Part shown: positions 16,072-25,127 of the stretch, piece by piece | How positions within the stretch are numbered: the stretch's first letter is position 1 | How the letters are laid out: each line of letters starts with the position of its first letter | Source: Mesorhizobium tianshanense | GTDB lineage: Bacteria; Pseudomonadota; Alphaproteobacteria; Rhizobiales; Rhizobiaceae | Reading direction: 5' to 3' | NCBI RefSeq assembly: GCF_007830515.1 | Contig: NZ_VLKT01000014.1 | Coordinates: 62,001-126,000 of the forward strand | DNA length: 64,000 nucleotides | The notes under the pieces: generated by a model | The model's database searches: none | Told to the model about the DNA's origin: nothing | Seen by the model: only the letters and a program-made list of their open reading frames with translations | Made by a program: the position numbers and the translations under genes

Positions 16072-16163
16072 TCCCCCCCTCTGTCCTGCCGGACATCTCC
16101 GCGCAAGCGTTGGTAGCTCCAATAGCCGCGCTTTTCTTCAACGTTAGAGATTGGCGAAAGCTG
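16072..16163. repeat. Degenerate single-arm copy of the palindromic repeat
   Basis: It contains ccccctctgtcctgccggac and then tcttcaacgttagagattgg plus cgaaag, the arm and centre modules of the elements at 6807 and 12823, but the second arm is missing. It lies between the aminotransferase and TetR genes. Confidence 0.65.
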
Positions 16164-16209
16164 AAGTGACATCCAAGGCGCCCGAAAGCTCCGGCATCTT
16201 GAATTAATT

Positions 16210-16217
16210 GAACGTTC
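16210..16217. promoter_or_regulatory. Candidate TetR operator half-site cluster
   Basis: A perfect 8-bp palindrome gaacgttc in an AT-rich stretch 33 bp before the TetR start. Its position fits autoregulation, but it is short and could be chance. A second inverted repeat, gaacc-ttc-ggttc, lies at 16981-16993, just before ivd. Confidence 0.3.
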
Positions 16218-16249
16218 GTTTTATTATTGCGCTTCTCGATGAGGTGACC

Positions 16250-16912
16250 ATGGCGCGCACAACCGGTTCCGACGGAGAAAAGACCGAGGCAGCGGTCCGC
16301 GAGGCGGCGGTCAACCTGATCGCGCGTCTCGGCTACGAGGCGATGTCGATGCGCCAGCTGGCCGCCGAGGTCGGCGTCCAGGCCGCCGCGCTCTACCGCT
16401 ATTTTCCGACCAAGGAAGACCTCCTGTTCACGCTGATGCGCGAGCACATGGAAGGGCTGATCGAGGCGTGGGACGCGGCGCGCCCCGCCGCGGCCGATCC
16501 GGCGACGCGGCTTGCCGCCTATGTCGAAAACCACATCGCCTTCCACATCGAGCGCCGCCATTCCACCCATGTCTCGAACATGGAGCTGCGAAGCCTGTCG
16601 CATGACCGCCTGACGCAGATCCTCAAGCAGCGCACGGCCTATGAAAAGGAGCTGCGCGCCATCCTGCGCGACGGCTCGGAAGTGGGCGTCTTCAGTGTCG
16701 ACGATACCGGCCTCACCGCCATGGCGCTGATCCAGATGATGACCGGCGTCATCGTCTGGTTCCGGCCAGGCGAGCGGCTATCGATCTCCGAGGTAACCGC
16801 CACATATCTTTCAATGACAATGCGCCTGGTTGGGGCAAAGGCCCATGGCGTGACAACGACCTACAGCGCCGCGCGTCCCTTTGGACGCACCAAGGACGCT
16901 GCGGCATTTTGA
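16250..16912 (+). CDS. TetR/AcrR family transcriptional regulator
   Basis: TetR-type repressor (220 aa). The N-terminal helix-turn-helix spans about residues 12-55 (AAVNLIARLGYEAMSMRQLA, then VGVQAAALYRYFPTKEDLL), with the usual YRYFPTKE recognition-helix end. The C-terminal ligand domain carries no named motif. It lies 107 bp upstream of ivd, same strand, so control of leucine/isovalerate degradation by an acyl-CoA ligand is likely, in the manner of LiuQ-type regulators; that is inference. The ATG at 16250 has gaggtg just upstream and is preferred over an in-frame ATG at 16208. Confidence 0.9.
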   Translation: MARTTGSDGEKTEAAVREAAVNLIARLGYEAMSMRQLAAEVGVQAAALYRYFPTKEDLLFTLMREHMEGLIEAWDAARPAAADPATRLAAYVENHIAFHIERRHSTHVSNMELRSLSHDRLTQILKQRTAYEKELRAILRDGSEVGVFSVDDTGLTAMALIQMMTGVIVWFRPGERLSISEVTATYLSMTMRLVGAKAHGVTTTYSAARPFGRTKDAAAF

Positions 16913-17019
16913 TTTCGCGAATGATCCTCGGCGGACCGAGGGTCAGCGCAGCAAAGAGCGAGTTCGATATTCGCTGATGCGAACCTTCGGTTCGGAATCA
17001 TGCGGCGGGAGGAAACGGC

Positions 17020-18183
17020 ATGTACACGCACACGCTCAATTTCGGGCTTGATGAAGACATCGAGGCGCTGCGTGACCTTGTGCGGCGCTTCGCCCAGGAC
17101 AAGATCGCGCCGATCGCCGCCGAGATCGACCGCTCGAATGAATTTCCGGCGTATCTGTGGGCCGAACTCGGTGCCCTCGGCCTGCTCGGCATCACCGCCG
17201 ATCCGGATTTCGGCGGCACCGGCATGGGCTATCTCGCCCATGTCGTCGCGATGGAGGAGATTTCGCGTGCCTCGGCCTCGGTCGGCCTTTCCTACGGCGC
17301 CCACTCCAACCTCTGCGTCAACCAGATCAATCGCTGGGCGACGCCCGCGCAGAAGGAAAAATATCTGCCTGCGCTGTGCTCGGGCGAAAAGGTCGGCGCG
17401 CTGGCCATGTCGGAATCCGGCGCTGGCTCTGACGTCGTGTCGCTTCGGCTGCGCGCCGAAAAGCGCAACGACCGCTATGTGCTCAACGGCACCAAGATGT
17501 GGATCACCAACGGGCCGGACGCCGAGACGCTGGTCGTCTATGCCAAGACCGATCCGGAGCTCCATTCGCGCGGCATCACCGCCTTCATTGTCGAGAAAGC
17601 TTTTGCTGGCTTTTCAGTGGCGCAGAAGCTCGACAAACTTGGCATGCGCGGCTCCAATACCGGCGAGCTGGTGTTCGAGAATGTCGAAGTGCCGTTCGAC
17701 AATGTGCTGCACGAGGAAGGGCGCGGCGTCGAGGTGCTGATGTCTGGTCTCGACTACGAGCGCACCGTGCTTGCCGGCGGCCCGATCGGGCTGATGGCGG
17801 CGTGCCTCGATGTGACGGTCCCCTATGTGCATGAGCGCAAGCAGTTCGGCCAGCCGATCGGCGAGTTCCAGCTGGTGCAGGGCAAGCTGGCCGACATGTA
17901 TACGGTGATGAGTGCGGCGCGTGCCTACGTCTATGCCGTCGCGGCCGCTTGCGACCGCGGCCAGACCACGCGCAAGGACGCCGCCGGCTGCGTGCTGTTT
18001 GCCGCCGAGAAGGCGACGCAGATGGCGCTCGACGCCATCCAGTTGCTGGGCGGCAACGGCTACATCAACGACTATCCAACCGGCCGGCTTTTGCGCGACG
18101 CCAAGCTCTACGAGATCGGCGCCGGCACCAGCGAAATCCGCCGCTGGCTGATCGGGCGGGAAATCATGGCGGAGGGAATCTAG
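17020..18183 (+). CDS. ivd: Isovaleryl-CoA dehydrogenase
   Basis: FAD-dependent acyl-CoA dehydrogenase (387 aa, normal length) that oxidises isovaleryl-CoA to 3-methylcrotonyl-CoA in leucine breakdown, passing electrons to ETF. Motifs: [30 protein letters not shown] (FAD/substrate), MWITNGPDA, and [16 protein letters not shown], whose Glu247 is in the position that identifies isovaleryl-CoA dehydrogenases rather than short-chain enzymes. [13 protein letters not shown] and [13 protein letters not shown] end the family pattern. A good ribosome binding site (gggaggaaac) precedes the ATG. Its end overlaps the end of the antisense hicB gene by 4 bp. Confidence 0.95.
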   Translation: MYTHTLNFGLDEDIEALRDLVRRFAQDKIAPIAAEIDRSNEFPAYLWAELGALGLLGITADPDFGGTGMGYLAHVVAMEEISRASASVGLSYGAHSNLCVNQINRWATPAQKEKYLPALCSGEKVGALAMSESGAGSDVVSLRLRAEKRNDRYVLNGTKMWITNGPDAETLVVYAKTDPELHSRGITAFIVEKAFAGFSVAQKLDKLGMRGSNTGELVFENVEVPFDNVLHEEGRGVEVLMSGLDYERTVLAGGPIGLMAACLDVTVPYVHERKQFGQPIGEFQLVQGKLADMYTVMSAARAYVYAVAAACDRGQTTRKDAAGCVLFAAEKATQMALDAIQLLGGNGYINDYPTGRLLRDAKLYEIGAGTSEIRRWLIGREIMAEGI

Positions 18184-18548
18184 TGAGCGCGGGTTCGGAC
18201 TTTTGTCGAACCTTCGTCGACCCGCTTTCGGGCGACTTCGGCAAGCGTGTCCGAAATCCACTGATTGATGGATTTGCCGTCGCTGGCTGCCGCCTTACCC
18301 AACAAGGCATGAATTTCCGGCGTGGTACGCAGAGCGAGCTTGCCGGAGTAGGGCTTTTGGGGCTCGGTGCCATGCTCCTTGCAAAAGGCAAGATAGTCGT
18401 CGACGCTGTCGTGAAACGATTTCACCAGCTCGTCCGCACTTTCGGCCTGGAAAGTCACAATGTCACGAATGCCGAGGACACGGCCATGGAACACCATATC
18501 CTCGTCATCAAACTCGATCGATCCAGCATAACCCTTGTAAAGCTTCAT
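18180..18548 (-). CDS. hicB: HicB-family antitoxin
   Basis: Antitoxin of a type II HicAB module (122 aa). The N-terminal partial RNase-H-like fold ([20 protein letters not shown], then [20 protein letters not shown] and DYLAFC) binds the toxin. The C-terminal ribbon-helix-helix ([20 protein letters not shown], then [16 protein letters not shown]) is expected to bind DNA and autoregulate. It overlaps the hicA stop by 4 bp (ATGA), so the toxin gene is first. It lies antisense between ivd and mccB, with its last bases overlapping the ivd stop. Confidence 0.92.
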   Translation of the reverse strand: MKLYKGYAGSIEFDDEDMVFHGRVLGIRDIVTFQAESADELVKSFHDSVDDYLAFCKEHGTEPQKPYSGKLALRTTPEIHALLGKAAASDGKSINQWISDTLAEVARKRVDEGSTKVRTRAH

Positions 18549-18799
18549 GGCCTTATTCCAACATTTGTCAGAAACTCGCGGATGTCCCTGATTGCCCACC
18601 GCTTGGTATCGGGTGATGGATGCGGACGATGAAGAAATAATGTCTGGCCGGCGATGGTGAACCTGACTCGAGAACCGCTTCCCTCGGACATCTCCGCTCC
18701 GAGTGCAATCAACAACGCCTCGACATCCCGCCATTTGATCGAGCCACTCACTGGGTCCGCAAAAATGGCTTCCAATGTTTGCCTGTGTTTTCCGCGCAT
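18545..18799 (-). CDS. hicA: HicA-family toxin (mRNA interferase-like)
   Basis: Toxin partner of HicB (84 aa), predicted double-stranded-RNA-binding-fold mRNA interferase. It reads MRGKHRQTLEAIF, then IKWRDVEALLIALGAEMSEG, GSGSRVRFTIAGQTLFLHRP and the HPSPDTKRWAIRDIREFL end. The usual G-S-H catalytic position reads G-S-R, as in the long KHRKTLEAIF subfamily; a histidine in FLHRPHP may be the functional one. The start at 18799 fits the family; an upstream ATG (18811) is possible. Downstream hicB overlaps it by 4 bp. Confidence 0.88.
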   Translation of the reverse strand: MRGKHRQTLEAIFADPVSGSIKWRDVEALLIALGAEMSEGSGSRVRFTIAGQTLFLHRPHPSPDTKRWAIRDIREFLTNVGIRP

Positions 18800-18883
18800 G
18801 ATGACCTCCATGGAAAATGCCCCGGCAGGAAGCGCCGGGTTCGCCGTTGGCGGTCGCACGTCATGCGCGACGAAACTCAGATT

Positions 18884-18904
18884 TGATAGCGAAATATGAT
18901 ATCA
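18884..18904. promoter_or_regulatory. Inverted repeat, candidate HicB operator / promoter
   Basis: tgata-N11-tatca, overlapping the perfect palindrome tgatatca, in an AT-rich patch between hicA and mccB (divergent). On the minus strand it lies about 85 bases before hicA and could be the autoregulated hicAB promoter; it also lies only 15 bases before the mccB start codon. A GC hairpin (18821-18839) sits in the hicA leader. Confidence 0.4.
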
Positions 18905-18918
18905 CCTCAGGTTTGTCA

Positions 18919-20526
18919 ATGACCACCCTCACCTCGCAGATCTCGCCCGCCTCTGACACCTTCCGCGCCAATGCCGAACGCATGCGGGCGCTGGTCGCCG
19001 ATATTGCGGAAAAGGCGGCAACCGTCGAGCGCGGCGGCTCGGACGAAGCGCGTGAACGCCACCAGAGCCGCGGCAAGCTTCTGCCGCGCGAGCGCCTCGC
19101 CCAGTTGCTCGACACCGGTTCGCCCTTCCTCGAGATCGGCCAGTTCGCCGCGTGGTCGATGTATGGCGAAGACATCTCCTCGGCCGGCATCATCGCCGGC
19201 ATCGGTCGCGTCGAAGGCACCGAAGTGATGGTCGTCGTCAACGACGCCACGGTGAAGGGCGGCACCTATTATCCGCTGACCGTGAAGAAGCATCTGCGCG
19301 CCCAGGAGATCGCGCTGCAGAACAAGCTGCCTTGCGTCTATCTGGTCGACAGCGGTGGCGCCAATCTGCCCAACCAGGACGAGGTGTTTCCCGACCGCGA
19401 TCATTTCGGCCGCATCTTCTACAACCAGGCCAACATGTCGGCTTCAGGCATACCGCAGATCGCCTGCGTCATGGGTTCGTGCACGGCGGGCGGCGCCTAT
19501 GTGCCGGCGATGTCGGACGAGACGATCATGGTACGCAACCAGGCGACCATCTTCCTTGGCGGCCCGCCGCTGGTGAAGGCCGCCACCGGCGAGGATGTCA
19601 GTGCGGAGGAGCTGGGTGGCGCCGATGTGCATACACGGCTATCCGGCGTTGCCGACCATTACGCGCTGGACGACGAGCATGCGCTGGCGATCGCGCGCCG
19701 CATCGTCAAAAACCTGAATCGAAAGAAGGAGATCGGGCTGGCACTTCGCGATTCGATTCCGCCGCTTCATGCAGCGGATGAGCTCTACGGCATCGTGCCG
19801 ACGGATCTGCGCCAGCCCTATGACGTGCGCGAGGTGATCGCGCGTGTCGTCGACGGCTCCGAATTCGACGAGTTCAAGCAGAATTACGGCACCACGCTGG
19901 TCACCGGCTTTGCCCATCTTCAGGGCATGCCGGTCGGCATCATCGCCAATAACGGCGTGCTGTTCTCCGAAAGCGCCTTGAAGGGTGCGCATTTCATCGA
20001 ACTGTGCTGCCAGCGCAAGATCCCGCTGGTCTTCCTGCAAAACATCACCGGCTTCATGGTGGGACGAAAATACGAGGCGGGCGGCATTGCCAAGGACGGC
20101 GCCAAGCTGGTGATGGCGGTCGCCACGGCCCGCGTGCCGAAGGTAACCATGATCATCGGCGGCTCGTTCGGCGCCGGCAATTACGGCATGTGCGGACGCG
20201 CCTATTCGCCCCGCTTCCTATGGATGTGGCCGAATGCCCGCATTTCCGTGATGGGCGGCGAGCAGGCGGCCACCGTCCTGGCCGTCGTCAAGCGCGAGGG
20301 GATCGAGCGCAAGGGCGGGGAATGGAGCGCCGAAGAGGAGGCAAAATTCAAGAAGCCGATCCTGATGAAATACGAGCATGAAGGCCACCCGCTCTATTCC
20401 TCGGCGCGGCTCTGGGATGACGGTATCATCGACCCGGCCAAGACGCGCGAGGTGCTGGCGCTCAGCCTATCCGCCGCGCTGAACGCCGAGATCGAAGAGA
20501 CACGGTTCGGCGTGTTCAGGATGTGA
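18919..20526 (+). CDS. mccB: Methylcrotonyl-CoA carboxylase, carboxyltransferase (beta) subunit
   Basis: Beta subunit (535 aa) of 3-methylcrotonyl-CoA carboxylase, which moves CO2 from biotin on MccA to 3-methylcrotonyl-CoA in leucine catabolism. The two crotonase-like carboxyltransferase halves are visible: [37 protein letters not shown] and [15 protein letters not shown] in the first, [38 protein letters not shown] and [11 protein letters not shown] in the second. The GGANLP and [12 protein letters not shown] stretches fit MCC rather than propionyl-CoA carboxylase. The ATG at 18919 has a weak ribosome binding site. The gene should be read with ivd through the antisense hicAB region. Confidence 0.95.
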   Translation: MTTLTSQISPASDTFRANAERMRALVADIAEKAATVERGGSDEARERHQSRGKLLPRERLAQLLDTGSPFLEIGQFAAWSMYGEDISSAGIIAGIGRVEGTEVMVVVNDATVKGGTYYPLTVKKHLRAQEIALQNKLPCVYLVDSGGANLPNQDEVFPDRDHFGRIFYNQANMSASGIPQIACVMGSCTAGGAYVPAMSDETIMVRNQATIFLGGPPLVKAATGEDVSAEELGGADVHTRLSGVADHYALDDEHALAIARRIVKNLNRKKEIGLALRDSIPPLHAADELYGIVPTDLRQPYDVREVIARVVDGSEFDEFKQNYGTTLVTGFAHLQGMPVGIIANNGVLFSESALKGAHFIELCCQRKIPLVFLQNITGFMVGRKYEAGGIAKDGAKLVMAVATARVPKVTMIIGGSFGAGNYGMCGRAYSPRFLWMWPNARISVMGGEQAATVLAVVKREGIERKGGEWSAEEEAKFKKPILMKYEHEGHPLYSSARLWDDGIIDPAKTREVLALSLSAALNAEIEETRFGVFRM

Positions 20527-20527
20527 G

Positions 20528-21070
20528 ATGAGCGAAATCGATCAGAGGATTCGCCTTCACATTGGCGACATCACGAAGCTGGCGGTCGATGCCATCGTCA
20601 ACGCCGCCAACACGTCGCTCTTGGGAGGCGGTGGCGTCGACGGCGCCATTCACCGGGCGGCCGGCCCCGAGTTGGAGTTCGAATGCCGGATGCTGAATGG
20701 CTGCAAGGTCGGCGGCGCAAAACTCACCAAGGGCTACAGACTGCCGGTTCGCCACATCATCCACACGGTCGGCCCCGTCTGGCAAGGCGGTGATAAAGAC
20801 GAAGCGGAGCTGCTCGCCTCCTGTTATCGCCGGTCGCTCGAATGCGCCGCCGCCAAGGATTGCCGGACGGTGGCGTTCCCGGCGATCTCGACCGGTGTAT
20901 ACCGATATCCAAAGGACCAGGCGACGCAGATCGCCGTCGGCACCGTGAGCGCCTTCATCGGCCAGAACGCGGTTCCGGAAACCGTCGTTTTCTGCTGCTT
21001 CGACCAACAAATGGCGGAACTATATCAACAGGCGTTACTGCGCCTGGCGGAGCGTGGTCCGCACCGATGA
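20528..21070 (+). CDS. Macrodomain protein (O-acyl-ADP-ribose deacylase-like)
   Basis: MacroD/YmdB-type macrodomain protein (180 aa). Signatures: [35 protein letters not shown] (the catalytic Asn/Asp loop), [14 protein letters not shown] and [13 protein letters not shown]. Relatives hydrolyse O-acetyl-ADP-ribose and remove mono-ADP-ribose from proteins. Its ATG begins one base after the mccB stop (tgagATG), so it is almost certainly cotranslated with mccB. That location in a leucine carboxylase operon is unusual and suggests a link to acyl-ADP-ribose or acylation metabolism, which is inference. Confidence 0.93.
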   Translation: MSEIDQRIRLHIGDITKLAVDAIVNAANTSLLGGGGVDGAIHRAAGPELEFECRMLNGCKVGGAKLTKGYRLPVRHIIHTVGPVWQGGDKDEAELLASCYRRSLECAAAKDCRTVAFPAISTGVYRYPKDQATQIAVGTVSAFIGQNAVPETVVFCCFDQQMAELYQQALLRLAERGPHR

Positions 21071-21175
21071 GAGAACCCATCCACACCCTTCAGACTCATT
21101 TTCAATCATTGAACTGGCCACACGGAAAAATTGCGTCTATTGCTCCTTGTAAATACCAATGGGGATTGGGCGAAG

Positions 21176-21553
21176 ATGAGACTGCAATTTTTTCAGAAAA
21201 CAACTGTGTCTGTACTTGCGGGACTTCTTATATTAGCGGCACCTGGCGTTGGCGCAGCGGAATCGCTGGCGGGAAGCAAAGGCGACAGCCGTTTCGCCGT
21301 CCATTTTCCGCCGGGTTCGACGGGAGACTGCCCGAAAGCCTACAAAGCCTATGTGGCAGCCAGCGGGCATTCCGCCTATGCAACGACCTTCCATTCGCGC
21401 GTGACCGATTTATACGTCATTTGCAGCGCGCGGCTGAACGCGCCCTCCAAGAAGGCTGCGGAAGATCTGGCCCTGCGGTCCTGTCAGGCCGGCGTCAAAC
21501 AATACAAGGTCAAGACCGCAAGCGGGGGCTGCGGAATCGCCGCTTCGAAATAG
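21176..21553 (+). CDS. Small exported protein of unknown function
   Basis: A 125-aa protein with a clear signal peptide (about residues 1-27, LAGLLILAAPGVGAAES). The mature part has four cysteines (DCPKAY, VICSAR, LRSCQAG, GGCGIA) and a AAEDLALRSC segment near the end, suggesting one or two disulfides in the periplasm. I do not recognise the family. The ATG at 21176 is preferred over an in-frame TTG at 21131 because it starts the signal peptide. It sits between the macrodomain gene and mccA in the same direction and would share the leucine operon transcript. Confidence 0.75.
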   Translation: MRLQFFQKTTVSVLAGLLILAAPGVGAAESLAGSKGDSRFAVHFPPGSTGDCPKAYKAYVAASGHSAYATTFHSRVTDLYVICSARLNAPSKKAAEDLALRSCQAGVKQYKVKTASGGCGIAASK

Positions 21554-21638
21554 ACGGGCGCCTGCCAGGCCGGCGGGACAGCGGCAGCGCGAAGAAACAA
21601 CCACGTCGTCCGTCGCAAACCCTGGCTGCGGAGGCTGC

Positions 21639-23603
21639 ATGTTCGCCAAGATCCTGATCGCCAATCGCGGTGAGATCGCTTGCCGGGTGATCCGCACGGC
21701 ACGCAAGCTGAGCGTGCGAACGGTCGCCGTCTATTCCGACGCCGATGCCGGGGCCTTGCATGTAGAGATGGCTGACGAGGCGATTCATATCGGTCCCTCG
21801 CTCGCCGGCGAAAGTTATCTGCGCGGCGACAAGATCATCGCCGCGGCTTTGGCAGCAGGCGCGGAAGCCATCCATCCCGGCTACGGTTTTCTGTCGGAAA
21901 ACCCCGATTTCGTCGACCAGGTGACAGCGGCGGAACTCATTTTCATCGGCCCATCGGCCGCCTCGATCCGCGCCATGGGGCTGAAGGACGCGGCCAAGCG
22001 GCTGATGGAGAAGGCCGGCGTGCCTGTTGTGCCGGGCTATCACGGCGAGGCGCAGGAGATCGTGCTGCTCGCCTCCAAGGCACGCGAGATCGGCTATCCG
22101 GTGCTGATCAAGGCGCGCGCCGGTGGCGGTGGCAAGGGCATGCGACGCGTGGAACATCCCGACGACTTTTCCGAGGCGCTGTCGGGGGCGCGGCGCGAGG
22201 CGAAGGCCGCCTTTGGCGACGACCGCGTGCTGGTCGAGAAATATATCGACAAGCCGCGCCACATCGAGGTTCAGGTGTTTGGCGACAATGTCGGCAATGT
22301 CGTGCATCTCTACGAACGCGACTGCTCGGCGCAGCGCCGCCACCAGAAGGTGATCGAGGAAGCCCCCGCCCCCGGCATGACGCCGGCGCTGCGCAAGGCG
22401 ATGACGGAGGCCGCGGTGAAGGCCGCCAAGGCGATCAGCTATTCCGGCGCCGGCACGATCGAATTCATCGTCGATGCCTCGCAAGGGCTGAAGGCCGACC
22501 GCTTCTGGTTCATGGAAATGAACACCCGCCTGCAGGTCGAGCACCCCGTCACCGAAATGGTCACCGGCACCGATCTGGTCGAATGGCAGTTGCGAGTGGC
22601 CTCCGGCGAGAAGCTGCCGAAGACGCAGAGCGAGATCGCGCTCTCCGGTCACGCCTTCGAGGCGCGCATCTATGCCGAGGACGCGGCGAAGGGGTTTTTG
22701 CCGGCGACGGGCACGCTGCATCACCTGAAATTTCCGGATATCGTGGCCGAGGGCGCCAGCATGCGGATCGAGACCGGCGTGCGGGCCGGTGATGCCATCC
22801 CGCCCTTCTACGACCCGATGATCGCCAAGCTGGTCCTGCATGGCAAGGACAGGCCGGCGGCACTCGAAGCGCTGGGCACAGCCCTTTCGCAGACCGAGAT
22901 CGCCGGCTCGACCGTCAACACCGCCTTTCTCGCTGCGCTTGCCGCTGACGCGGATTTTTCGGCAGGCGATGTCGATACCGGTCTGATCGGCAGGCATCAG
23001 CAAGCGCTGACCGCAGTCCCGTCGCCGAGCAGCGAGACCGTCGCCGCAGCCGCGCTTGCGGCGTCCAGCGCCGGGGCTCGGGCGCCGACCGACGACCCGT
23101 GGTCGTCACTTGCCGGCTATGCGCATTTCCACGCGACCGCGCGGCGCGCGCGGCTGCGTTACGGCGAGGAGGATATTCTCGCGCTTGTGTCGGTGCGGCC
23201 GGACGGGCGCTTCCAAGTGGCGCTGGACGCACCTTATGACGGCGCCAACCCGCATGATCTTCGCGCCGCCCCTCGCCTCGCCCGATGGCCGGGCCACGTC
23301 ACGGTATTCGAAGGCGCCGCCGGCTACAGTTTCGTCGTGCCCGATCCGCTGGCGAGAGCCGACGAAATCGCCGCCGGTTCAGACAGCCTGCGCGCGCCGA
23401 TGCCGGGTCTGGTCAAGCTGGTGCGCGCGGCGAGAGGCGAGGCCGTCATCAAGGGCCAGCCGCTGTTGATCCTGGAAGCGATGAAGATGGAGCACACGAT
23501 TTCCGCCACCCATGACGGGACGATCGCGGAGATCGCGGCCGAAGGCGCGCAGGTCACCGACGGGACGGTGCTGGTGCGTTTTGCCGAGGAAACCCACGGC
23601 TGA
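21639..23603 (+). CDS. mccA: Methylcrotonyl-CoA carboxylase, biotin carboxylase/carrier (alpha) subunit
   Basis: Alpha subunit (654 aa): ATP-dependent biotin carboxylase plus biotin carrier. In order: the pre-ATP-grasp start FAKILIANRGEIACRVIRTA, GYGFLSENPDFV, the ATP-grasp glycine loop ARAGGGGKGMRRV, RDCSAQRRHQKVIEEAPAP, MNTRLQVEHPVTEMVTG, a middle MCC-type domain, and the biotinyl site EAMKMEH with Lys616. Its partner MccB is encoded 1.1 kb upstream, with two small genes between. The start follows a weak ggaggctgc ribosome binding site. Propionyl-CoA carboxylase alpha is similar, but context argues for MCC. Confidence 0.95.
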   Translation: MFAKILIANRGEIACRVIRTARKLSVRTVAVYSDADAGALHVEMADEAIHIGPSLAGESYLRGDKIIAAALAAGAEAIHPGYGFLSENPDFVDQVTAAELIFIGPSAASIRAMGLKDAAKRLMEKAGVPVVPGYHGEAQEIVLLASKAREIGYPVLIKARAGGGGKGMRRVEHPDDFSEALSGARREAKAAFGDDRVLVEKYIDKPRHIEVQVFGDNVGNVVHLYERDCSAQRRHQKVIEEAPAPGMTPALRKAMTEAAVKAAKAISYSGAGTIEFIVDASQGLKADRFWFMEMNTRLQVEHPVTEMVTGTDLVEWQLRVASGEKLPKTQSEIALSGHAFEARIYAEDAAKGFLPATGTLHHLKFPDIVAEGASMRIETGVRAGDAIPPFYDPMIAKLVLHGKDRPAALEALGTALSQTEIAGSTVNTAFLAALAADADFSAGDVDTGLIGRHQQALTAVPSPSSETVAAAALAASSAGARAPTDDPWSSLAGYAHFHATARRARLRYGEEDILALVSVRPDGRFQVALDAPYDGANPHDLRAAPRLARWPGHVTVFEGAAGYSFVVPDPLARADEIAAGSDSLRAPMPGLVKLVRAARGEAVIKGQPLLILEAMKMEHTISATHDGTIAEIAAEGAQVTDGTVLVRFAEETHG

Positions 23604-23691
23604 CGCGCCGAGTCGCCGACCCCGGTGCCAAAACAGCCGCAGGCGGCGGGACAGAAGGGGGCCATAAAGCGCCCACTTCCAGACCAGAAAT

Positions 23692-23720
23692 GGAAATGGC
23701 CGGGCAGCCCGGTCATTTCC
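23692..23720. terminator. Long hairpin between mccA and the amino-acid binding protein gene
   Basis: ggaaatggccgggc and gcccggtcatttcc form a stem of about 12-14 bp with one G-T pair, placed between two convergent genes. It probably ends transcription from both sides although a long U-tract is absent. Confidence 0.6.
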
Positions 23721-23739
23721 ACCTGAAATACAGAATCGA

Positions 23740-24861
23740 CTACGGCTGGATCGGCGCGTATTTGCCGTCGTGCCACTGGTTGATGTCGTAGCTGGCGTTC
23801 TTGAGGTCGCCCTTCTCGTCGAAGGTAACCGGGCCGACGACGGTGTTGATCGACTGACTGTTCTTCAAGGCTTCGGCAACCTTGGCCGGATCGTCGCTGC
23901 CGGCGCGCTTGATGCCCTCGGCAAAGGCCTGGATTACGGCGTAGGAGAACAGGGTGAAGCCCTCCGGTACGAAGCCACCGGCCTTGATCTTTTCGATCGC
24001 TTCCTTGGCTTCCGGCTTTGCTTGCGGATCCGACGGGAAGACGAACATGGTGCCTTCGCCGGCCGGACCGGCAACCTGCCAGAATTCCGGCGAGGCGATC
24101 GAGTCCGGCATGATCAACTGGAACTTGAGGTCCTGTTCCGCCGACTGGCGCAGAATGAGGCCGGCTTCGGGGTGATAGCCGCCGAAGTAGACGACGTCAG
24201 CCTTCAGGCCCTTGAGCTTGGTGACAAGCGCGGCGTAGTCCTTTTCACCGGCGTTGATGCCCTCGTAAAGGATCTCGTTGAGGCCGTTCTGGTTCATCGT
24301 TTCCTTGACGGCATCGGCCACGCCCTGCCCGTAGGCGCTCTTGTCGTGCATGATGACGACGTTCTTGCCGGCATATTTCTTGGCGATCCAAGGACCGATG
24401 AAGGCGCCCTGGGCATCGTCACGCGTATAGAGGCGCATGATCGTCGGCCAGCCGGCTTTCGCCGCGGCGTCCGTCAGCACCGGGTTCGACGACGCCGGGC
24501 TCATCATCAGCGCGCCGGCTTCGGCATAGACGGCGGAGGCCGGGATGCTCGAGCCCGAGCAGGCATGGCCATCGATGAACATGACTCCGTCAGCCACGAT
24601 GCGATTGGCGACCGAAACCGCCTGCTTCGGATCGCACTGGTCATCCTCGATGTCGAGCTTGATCTGGCGGCCATCGACGCCGCCGGCCGCGTTGATCGCG
24701 TCGGCGGCGGCTTGCGCACCCTGCTTGAACTGGTCGCCGATGGTGGCAAGCTGACCGGTCATCGGTCCGACCACCGCAAAGGTGATGTCGTCGGCGAAGG
24801 CAACCGGCGCGCTCATCATCAGGCCCACTATGGCCGCGCTCAAAATACCCAATCTTTTCAT
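23740..24861 (-). CDS. Branched-chain amino acid ABC transporter, periplasmic binding protein
   Basis: LivJ/LivK-type periplasmic binding protein (373 aa). A signal peptide ends about residue 23 (MSAPVAFADD). The mature protein begins ITFAVVGPMTGQLATIGDQF and contains INAAGGVDGRQIKLDIEDDQ, DGHACSGSSIPAS and NPVLTDAAAKAGWPTIMRLY, all standard for this family. It probably binds leucine, isoleucine or valine. No permease or ATPase genes adjoin it, so it must serve membrane components encoded elsewhere. Its closeness to the leucine catabolic genes, although convergent, may be functional. Confidence 0.92.
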   Translation of the reverse strand: MKRLGILSAAIVGLMMSAPVAFADDITFAVVGPMTGQLATIGDQFKQGAQAAADAINAAGGVDGRQIKLDIEDDQCDPKQAVSVANRIVADGVMFIDGHACSGSSIPASAVYAEAGALMMSPASSNPVLTDAAAKAGWPTIMRLYTRDDAQGAFIGPWIAKKYAGKNVVIMHDKSAYGQGVADAVKETMNQNGLNEILYEGINAGEKDYAALVTKLKGLKADVVYFGGYHPEAGLILRQSAEQDLKFQLIMPDSIASPEFWQVAGPAGEGTMFVFPSDPQAKPEAKEAIEKIKAGGFVPEGFTLFSYAVIQAFAEGIKRAGSDDPAKVAEALKNSQSINTVVGPVTFDEKGDLKNASYDINQWHDGKYAPIQP

Positions 24862-25127
24862 AGCGATACAATTCCTCCACTCTCGCGCGGCCGCCCGGCC
24901 GCGCCTCTTCCAGAGTGGGCGGGAGAATTTCACCCTTCGCCAGGCCTGTCTAGGCGCATCGGCGGCACTCGATTGGGCCTGCAACGTTACTGTTTGACCA
25001 TGTGTGGGGGTCTGGGCCCTTGCCGGTATTAGGGATAGCCCGCCCGAAGTTTCGAATTGCGATACATAACGGACATGCCGCTAGCGAGCGGCGTTCCGCA
25101 GTTTGGCTCCGAGCCGGCTGGACCCGG

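Noticed and set aside
14828..16603. Long minus-strand frame across the aminotransferase and TetR genes
   Set aside because: It spans two recognised genes on the other strand and a repeat element, so it is a chance frame.
21510..23003. 497-aa minus-strand frame opposite mccA
   Set aside because: Shadow of mccA; no motifs, and mccA has all expected ones.
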